Source of the DNA: Metaphire vulgaris
Taxonomy: Eukaryota; Annelida; Clitellata; Crassiclitellata; Megascolecidae
Length of the DNA: 64,000 nt
Assembly (NCBI GenBank): GCA_018105865.1
Contig: CM030872.1
Coordinates: forward strand, 7,049,516-7,113,515
Direction: 5' to 3'
Positions 54,441-64,000 of the stretch are shown piece by piece. The notes beneath the pieces were generated by a model, which saw nothing but the letters and a program-made list of their open reading frames with translations, had not been told where the DNA came from and did not search any database. Every line of letters starts with the position of its first letter. Position 1 is the stretch's first letter. The translations under genes were made by a program, and so were the position numbers.

Positions 54441-54578
54441 TTGGTGCCTCAATACTTGGTTATGTCACAGTGTAGACGAAAATCTATGCCATTCACTAAT
54501 TAAGAAACCAATTCCAAATGCCGAGGCACCGTTTTCACTGAATTGTCATTCACTAATAAGGAAACCAATTCGATTTAC

Positions 54579-54715
54579 CTAGATCGGTGTCTCGTGTCGA
54601 CCGCGTACCTCGGTATACTTGAATTCCTCCGTCCCGGTCTTTCCCTGCAGGGCGTGACCGTCTGCGTCCTTTCCTGAACCGGTGTCACTCGAATGCAGGC
54701 ATGATCGATTGCAGT
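54579..54715 (-). CDS. Membrane protein, last coding exon (cytoplasmic tail)
   Basis: 44 codons and a stop. It is open only in the frame demanded by the phase-1 donor of the transmembrane exon, which supports the pairing. Confidence 0.62.
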
Positions 54716-57700
54716 CTGAAACGAGAGAAATCTGAGTGAAATCGCAAAGCTGTTAATCCGAGCATTATACGCCGCGTTACTGAATTAATTTCGACTGTAC
54801 ATGGAAATCAATGGTAATAAAATAGTCTTTCTCGCTTAACGATAGCAATTGTCGGATATTCGCATTATAGTGTCCCCAGCCATCGCAAGCGCCGATTTAC
54901 GGTCTGATGCAGTGTTAATTTAGAAATCAATGTACTCGTCTCTCAGCTATTAGTTATGATCAGAGATGTCCATGGGTCCATTTTTTAGAACTCAATCCAA
55001 CCCAACCCATGAAATCTCAACCCAACACATGCCGATAATAGTTTTACTTGACCCAACCCAACCAAACCCACTGTAATACATTACAGTTTCTTAAGTTTTC
55101 TGACCCAACCCAACCCACCATTAATATGAAAAGTCTGACCCAACCCAACCTAATCCAACCCAACAAAAACCAACCCACGGGTTAACCCAGCCCATGGACA
55201 TCTCTGGTTATGATCTGACAATATGCGAGAACTCCCTGTGTGATATACTGCAGTTAGAGAAGCAAACAGTTCAACAATAGGCATATTCCACGTAACTAGA
55301 CCCACATAAAATACCTCATATATTAATCGTTATGAATCATGTTTACCATTAGGTTACTAATTAAATGACTATTAATAAATACAATTGTTAACTAATATAA
55401 TCAAGTGTAATTAGGCCTAGTAATGAATATAATCATAGGCGTAAATTTCCATTAGGCCAAAACCGCACTTTTGAGAGGCTAGACTAGGTAAAGAGGAAGG
55501 CATAGGGGTTGGGCCCTCCCACTTTATGATCCAAGTTGACGCCTACGAATATAATAGTAATAATAATAATAATTAATATTATTACTAGAGAGTTGATGTT
55601 ATATAAGGTTATGCAAGTCTCTGGTCTTTTCTACCATGCTACATGCATCCGAAACCTGGACCATATAAAAGATGAAAAAGACGAAGAAGAAGAAGAGGAA
55701 AAGATGATGAAGAAGAAGAAGAAGAAGAGGAAAAGAAGAAGAAGAAGAAGGAAAAGAGGAAAAGATGAAGAAGAAGGAGGAAAAGATGAAAAGAAGAAGA
55801 AAAAAGAAAAAGAAGAGGAGGAAAAGGATGAAAAAAAAGAAGAAGAAGAAGAAGAAAATGAAAAGAAAAAGAAGAAAATGATAAAGAAGAAGAAGAAGAA
55901 GAAAAAGAAGAAGAAGAGCGTTGAACATAAAACAACCGTCTAAAGTGTACGAAACACCCTTGGAATGAATAATAAAGTGTCTTGAAAGTTAAATAACGTT
56001 ACGTATTTAAGAAAATTACCTCTTGAGCTTGACGGTCTGAAATCGAAGCAAAGTAACCTCATCACATCGGCGCAAATAAAACACACAACAGAAAAAAACA
56101 GATCACTTAAAATCTAGGAAAATTATCTTTATATTCTGCGGTTACAGTTTTTACATGGTAATATTCTTTGTGAGTAATAATAATCTCTTTTTGCCTTATC
56201 ATCAGATTGACTTTCGCAACAAAACTCATCTCAGATATGTTACTTGTTCTTGAAAGTCAATTTACGGACGTCTATGAAGGTCCTCGATATTTAAAATCTA
56301 TGTTAAACCATCCGAAACATTGTCATTCAACAAGGTTTGCTGATTCATTGTTAAATGTACCTAGAACCAACACTGAAATTGGCAAGAGAGCTTTTTCTAT
56401 TTCTGGGCCAAAATCTGGAACTCACTCTCTCTGGCTGTCAGATCTTCCAATTCATTGAGTATTTTCAGATCCAGACTTAAAACACATCTCTTTCAATTAG
56501 CATTTCCTCCATAGTCTGTCTTACTCTTTCCATCTGACTGATCTCTGGAATGACATGGTCTTTTGCGGATGGATTTGAAGTACCATCGAATGATACCCTA
56601 GGGTATTAGGACTGGTGCTATAGAAGTACATAATTATTATTATTATTATATTGTTGTAAAGAAGGAAAGCATCTTGCTACGTGAATCTCCATTTTATTTC
56701 CACCAGCGGCTACTCGTTAATTACAGCAGATGGAGTGGCAAACCGCATCCAAAGCTAAGCGTCAAAGCCTACAAAGCAGTCGTGTTCCACTTCTCAAGAG
56801 AGAAGAACCTTTGCTCGATGCATCTCTTGAAATACAATCAATTACTTATTTACTTACTTACAAATCCGCCGGTACTAAAATGTACGCTAAGGAACATTTC
56901 GCTGACAGCCATGCAGTGCAGTGGCGGTTCCAGGATTTCTTGGTGGGTGGGGGGATGAAATGAATTCATAGGAAGTTGCTGGAGGGGGATATGAAAAGAG
57001 AGCGAAAAATCAATAAACTGTGCCGAAAAGGAAAAGGGCTGACAAGCAAAAAAGGCAATTTTCTCGAATTTTACTAGACTTTTACCGAAAAATCGGCTGA
57101 CTAGCAAAAAAGGTCACCTGCAGTCATTAGCGTCGCCATGGATTGGAGAGGGGGTAAATGGGGCAACTGCCCCCAACTTGACCCCAGACCACCTATCATA
57201 TTTGCGCAAATCCGGTGAGAAAGTTTTTTTGTAGAGGGGGTAAGGAATCTGACACGCCAGCCCCCTTTTGCCCCCTCCCCAACCCAACATTCCTGGTGAC
57301 GCCACTGCCTGCAGTTTCCCCCGTCATTTCACTCGACTTTTATCCAAAAATAGTTTGAAAAACAAAAGAAGTCCGGTGGGGGATGCATCCCCACTCATCC
57401 CCACGTGGAACCGTCACTGATGCAGCGGGCTTTACAAAGGAAACTTAAGAGTGTTTTAGCAATCTACTTCTCTCGTTTTGCTCTCAAAGGCAATTACTGT
57501 ACGAGATAAATCGTTGCGTGAAACTCAATGGAAATCTGCTAGTGATGCACATCAAAGCCAGCTGCGAAACAACTGTAACAGCTTTTGTATTTTTTAAACG
57601 AACGTATAGGAATCCAGGCGTAAGCGATTGTTCCTGCAACAGATTTCTGCATTAATTGGACAATGTCAGGGACAGGAAAAACAAATTGGTTGCCACCCGT

Positions 57701-60666
57701 CTCCTTTGCGTAGACAGAACGCAAGGCAGTGTTTTGTTTAGGTCTGATGGGAAGGGGGAATTCCCAACCCCCAAGATTACATAATCCCCTTCCCAAATCT
57801 CAACTCTGACACAAATTTTTGCATTGAACTGTGTCCACTCCCCTCCGGCCAAGTCACTTCCCCCGGGTTGGAGTCTGGATAAAACGCTGACGCATGATAT
57901 AGTGGAGTATCTGGTATGATACAGATACGTCAAAGTCTTACGGAAGACGAGAAAAGCGAAATTCAGTTGCCATGACATTTTGACGGAGTTGATCATAGAT
58001 TTAAAATACACTAGATCTTATCAGGCAAAGTCAGACCAATTTGAAGCAAAATCAGTTTTGGTAAATGTTGTCATGGTAACCATCGCCTGGATATATATCT
58101 ACAGCTCATATATTTATTTGAAACACAACATCAAGCATTGTACTAAATGATGGCAATTTATTGACGCAAGATTAAAGACTCTGTCTTGTGATATTAAAGT
58201 CTTTTAGTTGATAGTAAAACAGCGGATCTTACCAGAAAAATCGAATTAATTATACGCATCAGTTGCAAAATTTGAGACAGAGACGTACCTTGAGTGTTTT
58301 GTGTCCATGACAGTTGGTTGGGTCAGAACATCAAATTAGCAAATGATGGCATTTTATTGGCGCAAGATTAAAACTACGCATGCAATTTTCTCGCTTTTAC
58401 TGATGCGAACTGGTCTACCTTTTTGCGCGGTTGTACACAAATTTTCTAGTTTAGTGCAGTGATAATTTTTTTTAAAAACAGGCCCTCGTTTTTGGCACCC
58501 CCTTCATGTGGCATCCAAGGCAGCTGCCCCCCTACCTCCCATATCCTAGGTACGCCGCTATCTTGTGGAGCATTTTTGTTGCGCTATATTCTCGACGCCG
58601 TTTCTCTTGTTGTCAGTGGCGGTTCCACCATATGTTGATGACTGGGGATGCATCCCCCCACCGGGGTTCCGGATGACCTGTTTTTTGCTTGTCAACCTAT
58701 TTTCCGGTGAGTTTAAAAAAATTAGTGAAAAATACTGCGAATGGCCTTTTTGCCTGTCGGCCTTTTTTGGCAAGGTTTCTTAACATTTAGTGGGCAAAAC
58801 ACTAACAATGAATTTTTTCTCTCTTTTCTTTTTTCTTCTTAACTTTGCATCCAACTTCCTATGATATTTTCACCCCACCCCCACTTCCACCAAGAATTCC
58901 TGGAACCGCCAGCCACTGCTTGTTGCTTAACCCCTTAACTGGGCAACTATTTGTAACTCAATGTAAAATGGACGAGCGTTACTCGGGGCACCCAGTTAAG
59001 GGGTTAATCCGGCGATTTTCGGAATTAACGGAATTCACAGAGTACTAACTTATCTAAGTCTGGATCCATCGTGTGAGGGTAGAAATATTTCACGTTTGCT
59101 AATATAACAATGAATAGTTGTTCCCGTCCAATCTAATATCAACAATAAATATTATTATCCAGTTCATTCCATCTGTTCTGTAAAATAGCAAAAATAGCAC
59201 GAATCAGAGTAACAGATAGCCCAATAATATACATATGGCTGAAAAATTGCAAGAAATTCCTTTATCATCCTTGTAACCATCATCACTGCCACTGTTCCCG
59301 CCTCTCCCACAACAATCTCCATCATTATCTTCTCTGTCTCTGTCATTCAGTCTCTCTCTCTCATCTTGTCTGTCTCTTCTTAAATGATAAGGACAGTCCT
59401 CAAATTCCGTGACACCGTCCTTAAGGACGTTTGTCTCATTACCGTCTCGACGACTTTGTAATTGATTGACATTATGGACTCTGATGTGCCATCCTTTTCT
59501 GTCCTCGACCGCATTTCTCAGTTCCTCGATCGTTGCTTCCATAATGTTATCCATCCATCTCGTCTTCTGTCTTCCTCTTTTTCTTTCCCCCTCAACAGTT
59601 GCTAGCATCGATGGTTTCTTCAGCGAATCGTGCCCCATTCTCACAATTATCTTGTCATTTCACTGTTTCTCTATTACCCAGCACTGCTATTATGTATACA
59701 ATTAAATAATTACATTACACACTGTAGTTATAGGCTATAGCATACGGGTTAAGAATGACCTCTATGAACCTTGAACATAGTATGGTCAGAGGCGGTTCCA
59801 CGTGGGATGCATCCCCCACCGGACTTTTTTGCTTGTGAAACCTAGTTTTGGGTAAAAGTCTGGTAAAACTACGGGGAAAAACTGTGGATGACATTTTTTG
59901 CTTGTCAACCTATTTTTCGGTACAAAGTGTAGTAAAACTAGTGATAAAATTCCATTCTGTCAGCCTTTTTAGGGCAAAGTTTGTTGATTTTTCCTTCTAT
60001 TTTCACCCCCGCCAACTTCCTATGAATTCATTTCATCCTCTCCCCCACCAAGAAATCTTGGAACCACCACTGAATATGGTATAGACCAGTGTTTAATCTA
60101 GACTCCTGGACTCCGGCGGGGAAACTGACAAAGCCGGGGGGAAATTCTGCTAGGGGCCGCTGTTAGTCCATGTAGTATTCCAAAATTTCCGGGGGGAATT
60201 TGAAATTTCCGGGGGGAAGGACAATTTCCCTCCCCCTAGAAACGGCCTAGATTAAACACTGGTATAGACAAATATTGATATAACCATATTTGTAGCGAAG
60301 CGTTTGAATTGCCTACCAGTGGCGGCTCTAGGATTTGACAAGTGAGGGGCGTTGGGGTGGCAACCTCTAATCATGGGGCCAACCATTTGTTGTTTAATGT
60401 ATGCAGCATTAAGTATAGGGTCCCAAATGGGGGGCCACTGGGGGGCAGGCATTCAATAGAAGGCACGGCGCCCCCCTGGCCCCCCCGGTGGAGCCGCCAC
60501 TGTTGCCTACCGTATTGCGCTCCTAAATCTGGATGTTTCTTGGCACGGAGGACGTGTACTGAGATGACGACGACGATGATGGCAAGAAGCAGAAACGAAA
60601 CGGAACCTATGACGACGCTCATCAGAACGTTGGAAGCGTAGATGTTAACGGGAACGAAGGACCGAT
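54579..60666 (-). CDS. Single-pass membrane protein, last two exons (partial)
   Basis: Exon 60666-60511 (acceptor TATTCTTACAG, donor ATACG|GTAGGC, phase 1 to 1) encodes a short outer stem, then a membrane span of about 25 residues (VLMSVVIGSVSFLLLAIIVV then VISV) and HVLRAKKHPDLGAQY. It joins in phase to 54715-54579 (acceptor CTCGTTTCAG), which encodes CNRSCLHSSDTGSGKDADGH, then TGTEEFKYTEVRGRHETPI and a TAG. This is the 3' end of a type I receptor-like gene. Symmetric phase-1 exons are usual for such ectodomain and membrane exons. The family was not recognised. Upstream exons would be above 60.7 kb and were not found in the window. Extra exons between the two cannot be excluded. Confidence 0.65.
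54961..55206. mobile_element. AACCC-rich hAT-type MITE, best copy
   Basis: Ends CAGAGATGTCCATGGGTCC and CCCATGGACATCTCTG. The perfect 8-bp duplication GTTATGAT is at 54953-54960 and 55207-55214. The interior is mostly GACCCAACCCAACC-type repeats. It is not telomeric: units are mixed and bounded by inverted repeats. Confidence 0.88.
55434..55548. repeat. MITE-like unit, TAGGCGTAAAYTT ends
   Basis: ATAGGCGTAAATTTCCATTA and inverse CAAGTTGACGCCTA. See 13896. Confidence 0.6.
55670..55920. repeat. (GAA)n-rich purine tract
   Basis: About 250 bases of GAA, GAG and AAG on the plus strand with few pyrimidines. Lys/Glu frames here are artefacts. Confidence 0.95.
56200..56650 (+). mobile_element. LINE 3' fragment with (ATT)n tail
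   Basis: Encodes LLNVPRTNTEIGKRAFSISG then PK, and a decayed W-x-S-L-P. Continues through TCTTTCAATTAGCATTTCC to TATTATTATT. It is the longer version of 16430-16640. Confidence 0.75.
56919..57419. mobile_element. hAT MITE, CAGTGGCGGTTCC family, with nested hAT element
   Basis: Ends CAGTGGCGGTTCCAGG and GTGGAACCGTCACTG. The flanks ATGCAGTG and ATGCAGCG differ by one base. Interior GACAAGCAAAAAAGGC motifs. A second hAT element (57125-57307) is nested. Confidence 0.88.
57125..57307. mobile_element. Nested hAT-type MITE
   Basis: Left CATTAGCGTCGCCATGG, right CCTGGTGACGCCACTG. The perfect duplication CCTGCAGT is on both sides. Confidence 0.88.
57727..57889. mobile_element. hAT MITE, CAGTGTTTAATC family, diverged
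   Basis: Ends CAGTGTTTTGTTTAGGTCTG and GAGTCTGGATAAAACGCTG. The flanks ACGCAAGG and ACGCATGA match in part. Confidence 0.65.
58614..58918. mobile_element. hAT MITE, CAGTGGCGGTTCC family
   Basis: Ends CAGTGGCGGTTCCACC and GGAACCGCCAGCCACTG. The flanks CTTGTTGT and CTTGTTGC differ by one base. Interior TTTTTTGCTTGTCAACC. Confidence 0.85.
58927..59007. mobile_element. TTAA-flanked palindromic MITE (piggyBac-like)
   Basis: TTAACCCCTTAACTGGGC and GCACCCAGTTAAGGGGTTAA, with TTAA at both edges. Confidence 0.82.
59200..59650 (-). mobile_element. LINE reverse transcriptase C-terminal fragment, minus strand
   Basis: Minus strand encodes DSLKKPSMLATVEGERKRGR then QKTRWMDNI and VEDRKGW, the common ending G-x-R-x-R-G-R-x-x-x-R-W-x-D-x-I. 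Confidence 0.78.
59787..60072. mobile_element. hAT MITE, CAGTGGCGGTTCC family
   Basis: Ends CAGAGGCGGTTCCACG and TTGGAACCACCACTG. The flanks AGTATGGT and AATATGGT differ by one base. Confidence 0.85.
60087..60261. mobile_element. hAT MITE, CAGTGTTTAATCTAG family
   Basis: Ends CAGTGTTTAATCTAGACTCC and GGCCTAGATTAAACACTG. The perfect duplication GTATAGAC is on both sides. Confidence 0.92.
60317..60502. mobile_element. hAT MITE, CAGTGGCGGCTC family, copy 5, at a splice donor
   Basis: Ends CAGTGGCGGCTCTAGG and GGAGCCGCCACTG. The perfect duplication TTGCCTAC is at 60309-60316 and 60503-60510. The right copy is the inverse of GTAGGCAA, the donor of the transmembrane exon. Confidence 0.93.
60511..60666 (-). 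CDS. Membrane protein, transmembrane exon
   Basis: 156 bases. The stop-transfer side is HVLRAKK, so the C-terminus would be cytoplasmic. A hAT MITE lies directly against its donor (see 60317-60502). Confidence 0.7.
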
Positions 60667-60720
60667 CTGTAAGAATACAGTATTTGGTTCCTTTAGAAAA
60701 CATTTCTCATCAAATAATGC

Positions 60721-61032
60721 CAGTGGCGGTTCCAGGATTTCTTGGTGGGTGGGGGGATGAAATGATTTCATGGGAAGTTGGTGTGGGGGAGGGTGAAAAT
60801 AGAAGGAAAAATCGATGAACTTTGCCGATAAAGGCTGACAAAAGGGAATTTTATCACAAATTTCGCTACAGTTTTACCAAAAAAATACGTCGACAAGCAA
60901 AAAAGGTCATCCGCAGTTTTTTCCCGTAGTTTTGCTAGACTTTTACCAAAAAATTGGGTTCACGAGCAAAAAAGTCCGGTGGGTGATGCATCCCCATTCT
61001 GACCTCTCATCACCCACGTGGAACCTTCACTT
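60721..61032. mobile_element. hAT MITE, CAGTGGCGGTTCC family
   Basis: Left CAGTGGCGGTTCCAGG, right GTGGAACCTTCACTT. The flanks AATAATGC and TATAATGC differ by one base. It lies 54 bp upstream of the transmembrane exon. Confidence 0.82.
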
Positions 61033-61419
61033 TATAATGCAACGTTATAAAGAACTTATAATTATTACTAGAAAGAGGCTTTGCTCGATAAAGGCTCGAC
61101 AAAAGGATAATACTAATCCAATACCTTACCTAATACCCAATCATTGAATTCATGCTGAACAACATTTCAATGATCGCCACCCGCAAGCTTTGCGCCACGT
61201 AATAATTAGGCCTATGTACGTTAAAATCACGCAACTGTGGCCATTTGTGACGCTGTACACGTATTTTTGTGTACGCTCAGATGTACGTTAAAATTGCTGC
61301 GAACGATTGTTATCACCCAACGTCGTCGCACGCCCAGCCCTCTGATGCTGCACACTGACTCGACTAAACCGGTTCTACGAACAATTGTTACCAATAGCAA
61401 CGTCGTCTTCGAACATCGT

Positions 61420-61597
61420 CCACCAACGTATCGCGACGTAAGGACTAAACCGTCTACCAATAGTCAACGCTCGCCCACCAACGCATCGCGACGTAAGGAC
61501 TAAAAGGTCTAAACCGTCTACCAATAGTCAACGCTCGCCCACCAACGCATCGCGACGTAAGGACTAAACGGTCTAAACCGTCTAGCAATAGTCAACC
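61420..61597. repeat. Three tandem units with ACGTAAGGACTAAA
   Basis: ACGTAAGGACTAAA recurs at 61436, 61491 and 61556, each followed by CCGTCTACCAATAGTCAACG. Spacing is 55 then 65 bases, the difference being a 10-base GGTCTAAA-type insertion. Confidence 0.85.
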
Positions 61598-61735
61598 AAT
61601 GAGAACGCTTGAAGGTAGCAGACATACAGATAACGATTTTAATATAATAGATAGCGCCTCTCGTATTGCTACACACAGAGGCGCTCCAGACTTCAGTGTC
61701 GCTTGGTAAGATATCGATATTGTAATGCTTCATAG

Positions 61736-62290
61736 TGCGGGAAGTTAGCTGAGTGGTAACAACGTTGGACGATGGGGCAGAAGGTCGCGAGTTCGATCCT
61801 CGCAGGAGCCTTAAGGTTGACTCAGCCTTCTTTCGCCAGATGGCGGTGGCTACTGAGTAGCGGATTAATCCGCGGAGTGAACAGGCGCACTGCATGAGAA
61901 CACTGGCCCCGTATCATGTAACTTGCACCAGTCGCCTGGCTGAGGGCCTTGAAAATGGATATCAGCGCCGCCCCAGAGATGTCTACGGGTTGGGTTAGCC
62001 CATAGGTTGGGTTGGGCTGTGTTGGATTGGGTCAGACTTTACCATACTAATGGTGGGTTGGGTTGAGTCAGAAAATAAGTCATGGATTGTAATGTATTAC
62101 GGTGGGACGGTGGGTTGGGTTGGGTCAAGTAACTCTATTACCGGCATGGGTTGGGTTGAAGGTTTGATGGGTTGGGTTGGATTGGTTCTACAAATATAGA
62201 CCCATGGACATCTCTGCGCCGCCTTATGAGCCTCGAGGTTAGCCTTGAGAGCTCGGGAAAGACTTTACTTACTTACTTTTTGTGTACTGT
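61736..62290 (+). mobile_element. tRNA-headed SINE interrupted by an AACCC-rich MITE
   Basis: Head AGCTGAGTGGTAACAACGTT and CGCGAGTTCGATCCTCGCAG, then GGTTGACTCAGCCTTC. The body resumes after the MITE (61974-62216) with GCCTCGAGGTTAGCC and ends CTTTACTTACTTAC. Confidence 0.8.
61974..62216. mobile_element. AACCC-rich hAT-type MITE, inverted copy
   Basis: Ends CAGAGATGTCTACGGGTTGG and CCCATGGACATCTCTG. The flanks CGCCGCCC and CGCCGCCT differ by one base. Confidence 0.85.
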
Positions 62291-62754
62291 GTGTGTGAGT
62301 GAGAGTTGAGACACGATTGTGTAGATTGAGACAACTCATTACAGAGACACGGCCCAGTTACACCGAATGACCGACGCTGGGCGAGAGTGGTACGTGATCT
62401 AGGAACATGGGCCACCCACAGTGCAACATGTCTTAATTACTCAAAATAACTGTGATATAATTGAGCTACTGGCACAGCGTGTGACGTTCCCGTGACAGTA
62501 TCTTTCCAAGAAATGCTGATTCGTGATTGTTATTATAAGCCATAAAATAATAAAATCTAATCCCTTTTGAATTTGTAATATTTCATGAATATATGACTTA
62601 TATGAAACGATGATATAGGCCTAGATATAATGATGATAACAATATATCGTATATGAAATATGATATATCAATAGTATTACAGACATAATAGCACAAATGA
62701 ATCGATGGATGTACAAGTAACCCTTTACGAATTTAATAACCTTATATATAAGAT

Positions 62755-62926
62755 TAGATTTGTCTGCCTCCATCTGTGCAACTCTCTCCATCGCTCAACA
62801 CCTTCAAAGAGAAACTTATAACCTGGTTATTCCGCAGGAGCTACTTGTGATTTCTTGTGTAATGTGTTCACCCAGTTCTTATAGGACGAGTTACCACATT
62901 AATCAGTACGTTGTAATAATAATAAC

Positions 62927-62972
<46 letters not shown>
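62755..62972 (+). mobile_element. LINE 3' fragment with (TAA)n tail
   Basis: Encodes LPPSVQLSPSLNTFKEKLIT then WLFRRSYL, a typical LINE end. A (TAA)n tail follows at 62908-62970. Confidence 0.65.
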
Positions 62973-63009
62973 TAGGCCTAATTCCATTTATAACTATCTT
63001 TCTTCTTTT

Positions 63010-63310
63010 TCTTCTTTAGAAACTTGCCCTGTTTTGCAACGTTGGCGACCATGGACTTCCACTGTCTCTGTCGTATGTCGCTTGTAGCAGTTCTACTTCT
63101 GATATTTTGTCTTTCACGTCGCATAGCAGGTTTTCGATGAACGTCAATCTTTGTCTCCCTCTTGCTCTTTTCCCCAGCACTTTACCTGTTGTGACTAAGT
63201 TTTCCAGGCCTTTTTCCTCATTAATCCGAAGAATTCTAGTTGTCTTTTTCTTTATAGTCTTTAACAATTTCCTTCTTGAGTTTGCCTTTTCCAAAATTTC
63301 CAACGTTTGA
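63010..63310 (-). mobile_element. LINE C-terminal fragment, minus strand
   Basis: Minus strand encodes LENLVTTGKVLGKRARGRQR then LTFIENLL, the T-G-K-x-x-G-K-R-x-R-G-R-Q-R signature of non-LTR elements. Confidence 0.78.
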
Positions 63311-63848
63311 TGTTTACTTTGTCCAAGAAACCTTCATCATTCTCCTTAAAAACCACATTTCCACTGCCTCTAATTTTTTCTTCATCTGTTTGGAAATTGA
63401 CCAACTAACTATCTTTAGTCATTAAGATCTGAACTCGGGTGTACGAAACATGTTAAGTTTGTAGAAAGAAAATCTGTTCTGTTGTCAATAATTATTTGGA
63501 CGCCTCTAATGGGTTCTAATAAGAACATTACTTCAAGAAAAACTTCCGTTAGTTGTGAGCACACAATGATTGTTCCAGTTCATTTGACATTTCAGCTTTA
63601 CGGCAATTAATTCCGAGGTCAGATTTGACGTAAACTGAAGCAACGCTTTGTTTCGGAGACACAATTATTAAGACTTATAGGCCTACTTCGTTTACTTCCT
63701 TATTCCTTGAAGTAGTCTTCATACAAACATCACGTGACTGTGCTGGTACTAATCTGAGACGGATAAATGAGGCTGTAATTTGTTAATTCGACTCAATAAT
63801 TACGATGTCTTTAGATTCACGTGCTGACGGGCAATGCCAGAGTCCTGG
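63311..63848. other. Intergenic, nothing recognised
   Basis: AT-rich sequence without a convincing exon, RNA gene or terminal inverted repeat. Confidence 0.5.
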
Positions 63849-63908
<60 letters not shown>

Positions 63909-63909
63909 C

Positions 63910-63956
<47 letters not shown>

Positions 63957-64000
63957 GAGACACAGAGACAGAGACAAACAGACAGAGACAGACAAACAGA
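63849..64000. repeat. (GA)n(GACA)n compound microsatellite
   Basis: Same order as 4019-4240. It runs to the window edge. Confidence 0.95.

Noticed and set aside
54961..55206. Interstitial telomere tract
   Set aside because: Units are mixed, and the block has inverted ends and an 8-bp target duplication, so it is a MITE.
55536..55943. Lys/Glu-rich protein and its Leu/Phe or Ser-rich counterparts
   Set aside because: A GAA-rich purine tract without conserved content or splice support.

Overview
The window is animal nuclear DNA. It has spliced genes with GT-AG introns and one likely GC-AG intron, dense non-LTR retrotransposon remains, SINEs and many small terminal-inverted-repeat DNA transposons. 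A 5S rRNA-headed SINE (SINE3 type), a tRNA-headed SINE with the same tail, CR1/L2-like LINE tails and abundant hAT miniature elements suit a marine invertebrate. An ambulacrarian or other invertebrate deuterostome is my best guess, but nothing here proves it. No prokaryotic gene, operon or CRISPR array was seen.

Layout. (1) 1-5.5 kb: intergenic, with hAT and TA-flanked miniature elements and large microsatellites. (2) 5.5-13.3 kb, plus strand: a four-exon gene for a glycine-rich domain-containing (GRDP, DUF1399) protein. Its first exon has an apparent one-base deletion and its last exon runs into a hAT miniature element. (3) 13.4-16.9 kb: intergenic mobile DNA, including the 5S-headed SINE. 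(4) 17.0-34.9 kb, plus strand, with a 3' UTR to about 37.2 kb: a 13-exon ZCCHC2-like gene with a conserved N-terminal region, a PX domain assembled from five exons and a C-terminal CCHC zinc knuckle. The large exon has an apparent one-base insertion in an A run. (5) 38-40 kb: a cluster of miniature elements. (6) 40.3-47 kb, minus strand: two tandem GT10 alpha-1,3-fucosyltransferase genes. The 44.9-46.9 kb copy looks intact. The 40.3-43.2 kb copy is broken by a frameshift and by a 906-bp hAT element. A third copy of only the 5' flank lies near 47.8 kb, where a CR1/L2-like LINE has inserted. (7) 49-54.5 kb: repeats. (8) 54.6-60.7 kb, minus strand: the last two exons, transmembrane segment and cytoplasmic tail, of a single-pass membrane protein whose 5' part lies outside the window or was not recognised. 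(9) 61-64 kb: repeats and LINE fragments.

The genes have unrelated jobs: an uncharacterised GRDP protein, a probable RNA-tail regulator scaffold, Golgi fucosylation and a membrane receptor-like protein. The strongest shared signal is in the mobile DNA. At least twenty hAT-type elements carry CAG...CTG ends with readable 8-bp target duplications. Many otherwise different families also share an internal motif close to CTTTTTTGCTTGTCAG.
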